DNA from: Aegilops tauschii subsp. strangulata
Lineage: Eukaryota; Streptophyta; Magnoliopsida; Poales; Poaceae
Direction of reading: 5' to 3'
DNA: 64,000 nucleotides
NCBI RefSeq assembly: GCF_002575655.3
Contig: NC_053040.3
Span: forward strand, 157,977,148 to 158,041,147
A model generated the notes under the pieces. The model did no database searches. It saw only the letters and a program-made list of their open reading frames with translations, and had not been told where the DNA came from. The position numbers and the translations under genes were made by a program. Below, one piece after another: positions 60,703 to 64,000 of this stretch (positions are counted from its first letter, which is position 1; every line of letters starts with the position of its first letter).

Positions 60703-63027
60703 AATTTACGAGCCGTTCATCTGATGGGACCAAGTTATTACAGTGGAGATTAACCACGAAAAAAACTCAAAACGCCCGCCGTTGTAGAAATAGAAGCCCT
60801 CCTCCCGATCTGCTAAAAAAATAGCCCTCCCGTATCCCTAACCTCATCCCCACCATCCCACCCATCGCCTGCAATGGATCCGCCGCCGCCCTGATCCCGA
60901 CCATCCGCCGCCGCGCTCTGCCCCATCCACCGCCGCTGCTCACCGCATTCACCCTCTGTTGCATCCCAGCACCTCCATAGCCACCGTGGACCATCTCTCT
61001 CCTTGGTCCTCTCTTGGATCAACATGCGGTGACGGATGCTTCCGGTCGCGTGGTGGTGATGCGGCTGGTCGTGGAACAAGGGTGAGGCGGACTGTGTCCC
61101 ATTCATTGATCTTCCTCCAGCTCCAATTCCTCCTCTCCCACCGATCGTCATGTCTGCGACAGGCGCTCTGCTTACCTGCGGCAACGATGCGTATGGCGAC
61201 AACAATGTCCTTTTGTGCCCCTCCACTCTTCGGACCGCTGATGCACGGAAGTACGCAGAGAAGATCGCGCTCCGCTTAGCAAATTCGTCCGTGTTCTAAG
61301 TGGCTGCTCGGCAAGGTAATTTTCTTCTCTGAAGTTCTCTCATGCAACTTGGTGGAATGGATTCACGGGTGTGTTAGGTGGAGTGCCACTGGATTGCCAT
61401 GTTAGTGGGCAGTACACACAAATTTTGGTTTGGCAAGGAACCGAGTCAATACTATTGTCCTTCGGCTTTGCAATGGTGATTTAGATAGTTTTTTTACAAT
61501 CATGGTGGTTTAGTTAGTTTCTTAACAGGTGCTTCAGTTAGGACTAATAGTCCATAGTGATCGATAAGATTCAATTCTGTGGAGGACAATACAATTTTGT
61601 ATAATTGGTGGTTTAGTTAGTTAAAAAAATGGTTCATGGTCTCAACTGCTATTTAGCTTACTACAGTATAGTTGTGTGAATTGTCGCTCATGAATAACAC
61701 CCAATGCATTGCTTTTTGTTGCCCAGTGTACTACAATTTAATATGCAGAACTTGAGCTTTCTTTGCCATGAAAACGTCTGTCCTAATTCCCACAAGGAGT
61801 AATTAATTCCACGTCCATGTATTTATTTCTGATCATTGATGCTTCATCTGTTTATGGTGCAGAGACATGGTCACATGGATGATTAGCATCTTTTGGCAAA
61901 AGCATGTTAATTCACTCAAGAAATACTACTGCTCCGATGACTACAAAAGCATGTTAATTCACTAAAGAAATACTATTGCTCCGATGACTATGAGCATCGA
62001 TATCTAATCCTGATTCTTGAGGACCACTTTAGGATGTGATCATTAATGCGGCTTCAAAGCTGCTTGACATAGCATGACATTTGATTTTTACTAATCTGAA
62101 AGCATCCATGTGACCACAATCTGATGTGTGTGCCATAGGATTAGTGTTGTTTGAAGAATTCTTAATAAGGAAATTCCACAACCTGATGTGTGTGCCATAT
62201 GATTGGTGTTGTTTGAAGAATTTCTTCTTACCAAGCAGGCTTATGATTTTAGCTGTCGATGCAGAGCTTGTGCCGGATGTTCATCATCAACGCCAGATAG
62301 GGGTTCAGGCTCCTGTTGAACTCATGGCATCAGCCATATGGACCTGCATGTATTTGATAGTTTGCTCAATCAGATTTATCCCTTCAACCATAGTTAAGGC
62401 CACCACACTACTTCATTGAGATTTCTTTCCTACATGACATGGATTTATAATCTCCAACAATACGGTCATGCTTCTTATATTTACTTTCAGTTCTAAATAC
62501 ATTTGTGATTTTCTATATGATGTCTTACTAAACTGTGTGTGCTAAACCAACCATATAGTATATAGAAAGGATTTTGAAATGTTAGCTTATATTGCAAAAT
62601 CTTGAAAATATGCGGTCTTTTTACTGTTTTTTCCGTGAACTTGGGGAGCTTGGGACAGAGTATGGTGTCAATAAGCAGTATATACCAGGACAATATTTTT
62701 GTGGTATTGTATATACTAACTTAGTGATAATGGAGTGTTTACCACATTTTTGCCATGGACTCTATACTGCATTTTTGAACTGGTTAGAATAGCTGACGCC
62801 TTTTTTATCTTCCTTGTGGTATATGCTACCATCAGAGGGAGTATGTAAGGTACTAATTTCAAGTATATACTATTGTACTATATTTTGTCTATATACATCT
62901 ACAACCAAGTAGTATGTGCACTGCTCTTTGTGCACGGCAGTATATACATCATTTTTTGTAAGGCAATATATAACACCTTTTTTGTGAACCAGTATACTAC
63001 TTTATTTAGTCGGTACATATATACATT
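60703..63027. other. Spacer with short tandem repeats and unassigned GC-rich segment
   Basis: A GC-rich segment (60830-61310) has an ~80-codon frame ending at 61298 (MSATGALLTCGNDAYGDNNV, ARKYAEKIALRLANSSVF), followed by a donor-like ggcaag|gtaatt at 61314; it may be an exon of an unknown gene but has no domain. 61900-61990: two copies of a 47-bp unit ('agcatgttaattcact' ... 'tgctccgatgacta'). 62117-62226: two copies of a ~62-bp unit ('ctgatgtgtgtgccata' ... 'gtgttgtttgaagaat'). 62840-63020: frequent 'tatatac' words. The rest is AT-rich. Confidence 0.4.
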
Positions 63028-63415
63028 CTGCACCCGAGCTCATATGCTCCCGCATGAACAGTAAAATCGAAAAAAAATCGAAAAAAATTCAAAAAATTCC
63101 AAATTTTTTTTGAGAGAAACATTGACAAAAGTTCTAAGTGCCTGCAAAAATTCATCATGAAATCACATTCCCGTAAGGCGTGGCAAAAAAAAACAAATTC
63201 AGTGCTTCAAAATGCGTTTGAAAGTAGCTTTTTCAGAGTACTGTTTTTGTTTTTTTTTGCCACGCCTTCTAGGAATGTGATTTCATGACGAATTTTTGCA
63301 GGCACTTAGAACTTTTGTCAATGTTTCTCTCAAAAAAATTTTGGAATTTTTTGAATTTTTTTCGATTTTTTTTCGATTTTACTGTTCACCCGAGCTCATT
63401 TGAGCTCGGGTGCAG
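63028..63415. mobile_element. 388-bp foldback (MITE-like) element
   Basis: Long inverted repeat: CTGCACCCGAGCTCAtatg at 63028 and its complement ending ...GAGCTCGGGTGCAG at 63415. The arms of ~170 bp match through 'gaacagtaaaatcg', the A/T runs, 'acattgacaaaagttctaag', 'tgcaaaaattc' and 'ggcgtggcaaaaaaaaac', around a loop of ~45 bp near 63200-63245. Flanks read att on both sides (63025-63027 and 63416-63418), a possible 3-bp target duplication. No coding capacity. A transcript through it would form a long hairpin, a potential small-RNA source. Confidence 0.85.
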
Positions 63416-64000
63416 ATTAGCCGCGTCCGTCTTTTAGTCGATATATACTACTGTTCTTGATATAAAGGGTAAAGCAGCGCACACATGACACGCAGCAGCC
63501 GTTGTCGACTAGACGGTGGTGCCGCTGCATGGATCTATCAGTGCATGCCACGCCGCCACCGTTTCTTATTGCTGCCGTTGTCGATGAGATTGGCAGTGAC
63601 GTCGCATGGGTCGACCAGTGCACACCATGCTGCCACGTTGTCGACGAGATGGTGGTGCCGTCTTATCCATCGATGCTATGTGACTAGCTTCGTCAATGGC
63701 TTTGCACGTTGATCCAGATTGTTTTCATGCAAAGCCTGTCATGTTTGCCTCTTAATGACCACATCCGCTAAGTCAGCTCTCTCTCTCTCTACTACTGCAA
63801 CTAACTAACTATGATGATCTTCTCCAGGTTTTTTGGCTGGATACTGAGATGGCACCATTGTGCTGCTGAAGTTAAACCCTGTTTATTGGGACGTACAAGC
63901 GGTCGGCAAGCACACATGGCGGCCAGGGATAAGCCATATTTTTCCAATGACTGCTGCTAGGATTGATGTCCTATTGCCGGAGAAACAATGGCAACAGTCG
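63416..64000. other. Right-edge sequence
   Basis: A diverged internal repeat at 63500-63665 ('cgttgtcga' plus 'tggtggtgcc' and 'atggatc' / 'atgggtc' words) keeps short frames open (63485-63712) without a known domain. From 63780 there is a short CT run. No gene supported. Confidence 0.35.

Overview
The window is plant nuclear DNA from a grass, most probably a Triticeae genome (wheat, Aegilops or a relative). That rests on the large nested LTR retrotransposons, the LTR and tandem-repeat styles, CACTA-like ends and F-box gene debris, all read by eye; no database was searched. I see no bacterial features, no rRNA or tRNA genes and no CRISPR array. Most of the sequence is transposable elements.

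Layout. 1-632: a broken F-box/LRR gene on the minus strand, running off the left edge. About 1800-4640: a tandem satellite of ~505-bp units in which two monomer types alternate (~1010-bp dimer). About 4813-8376: a CACTA-like non-autonomous element carrying a broken AP2/ERF-type gene and a spliced fragment of an unknown gene. 8398-48990: one minus-strand Copia element (Sirevirus-like, right-hand LTR present, left-hand LTR missing) split by three plus-strand Gypsy elements. Gypsy-1 (10760-34071, TSD tccgg) sits in the Copia reverse transcriptase. Gypsy-2 (15407-24536, TSD atcac) sits in the Gypsy-1 reverse transcriptase. Gypsy-3 (35117-45873, TSD ccgtt) sits in the Copia integrase core and itself holds a ~280-bp poly(A)-tailed retroposed insert. 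From 48991 to the end: a Gypsy LTR stub cut by a CACTA terminus, minisatellites, a three-copy divergent GC-rich repeat, an F-box/FBD C-terminal exon, a Z-DNA-prone tract, a tRNA-derived SINE, a small three-exon gene of unknown function and a 388-bp foldback element.

Biology. Gypsy-1 and Gypsy-2 each carry, between the sense coding region and the 3' LTR, an independent multi-exon gene on the opposite strand with its own TATA box and GT-AG introns. Their N-terminal domains are homologous to each other and look like the 'putative gypsy type transposon' (Transposase_28) family; downstream they turn acidic and coiled-coil. Gypsy-3 has an antisense TATA box in the same place but no recognisable antisense protein. 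Gypsy-2 has an intact 1106-codon gag-protease ORF and no reverse transcriptase, RNase H or integrase, so it must have moved with enzymes supplied in trans. Antisense ORFs in this position are known for Tat-lineage Gypsy elements; their function is not known. They are the best candidate here for an under-described system.

Decay. Most premature stops in the element genes and the captured gene are TAG where a glutamine codon is expected, as deamination of methylated CAG (CHG) sites would give. By eye the LTR pairs differ by roughly 3-4.5%, which suggests insertions within the last one to two million years under usual grass rates (an inference).
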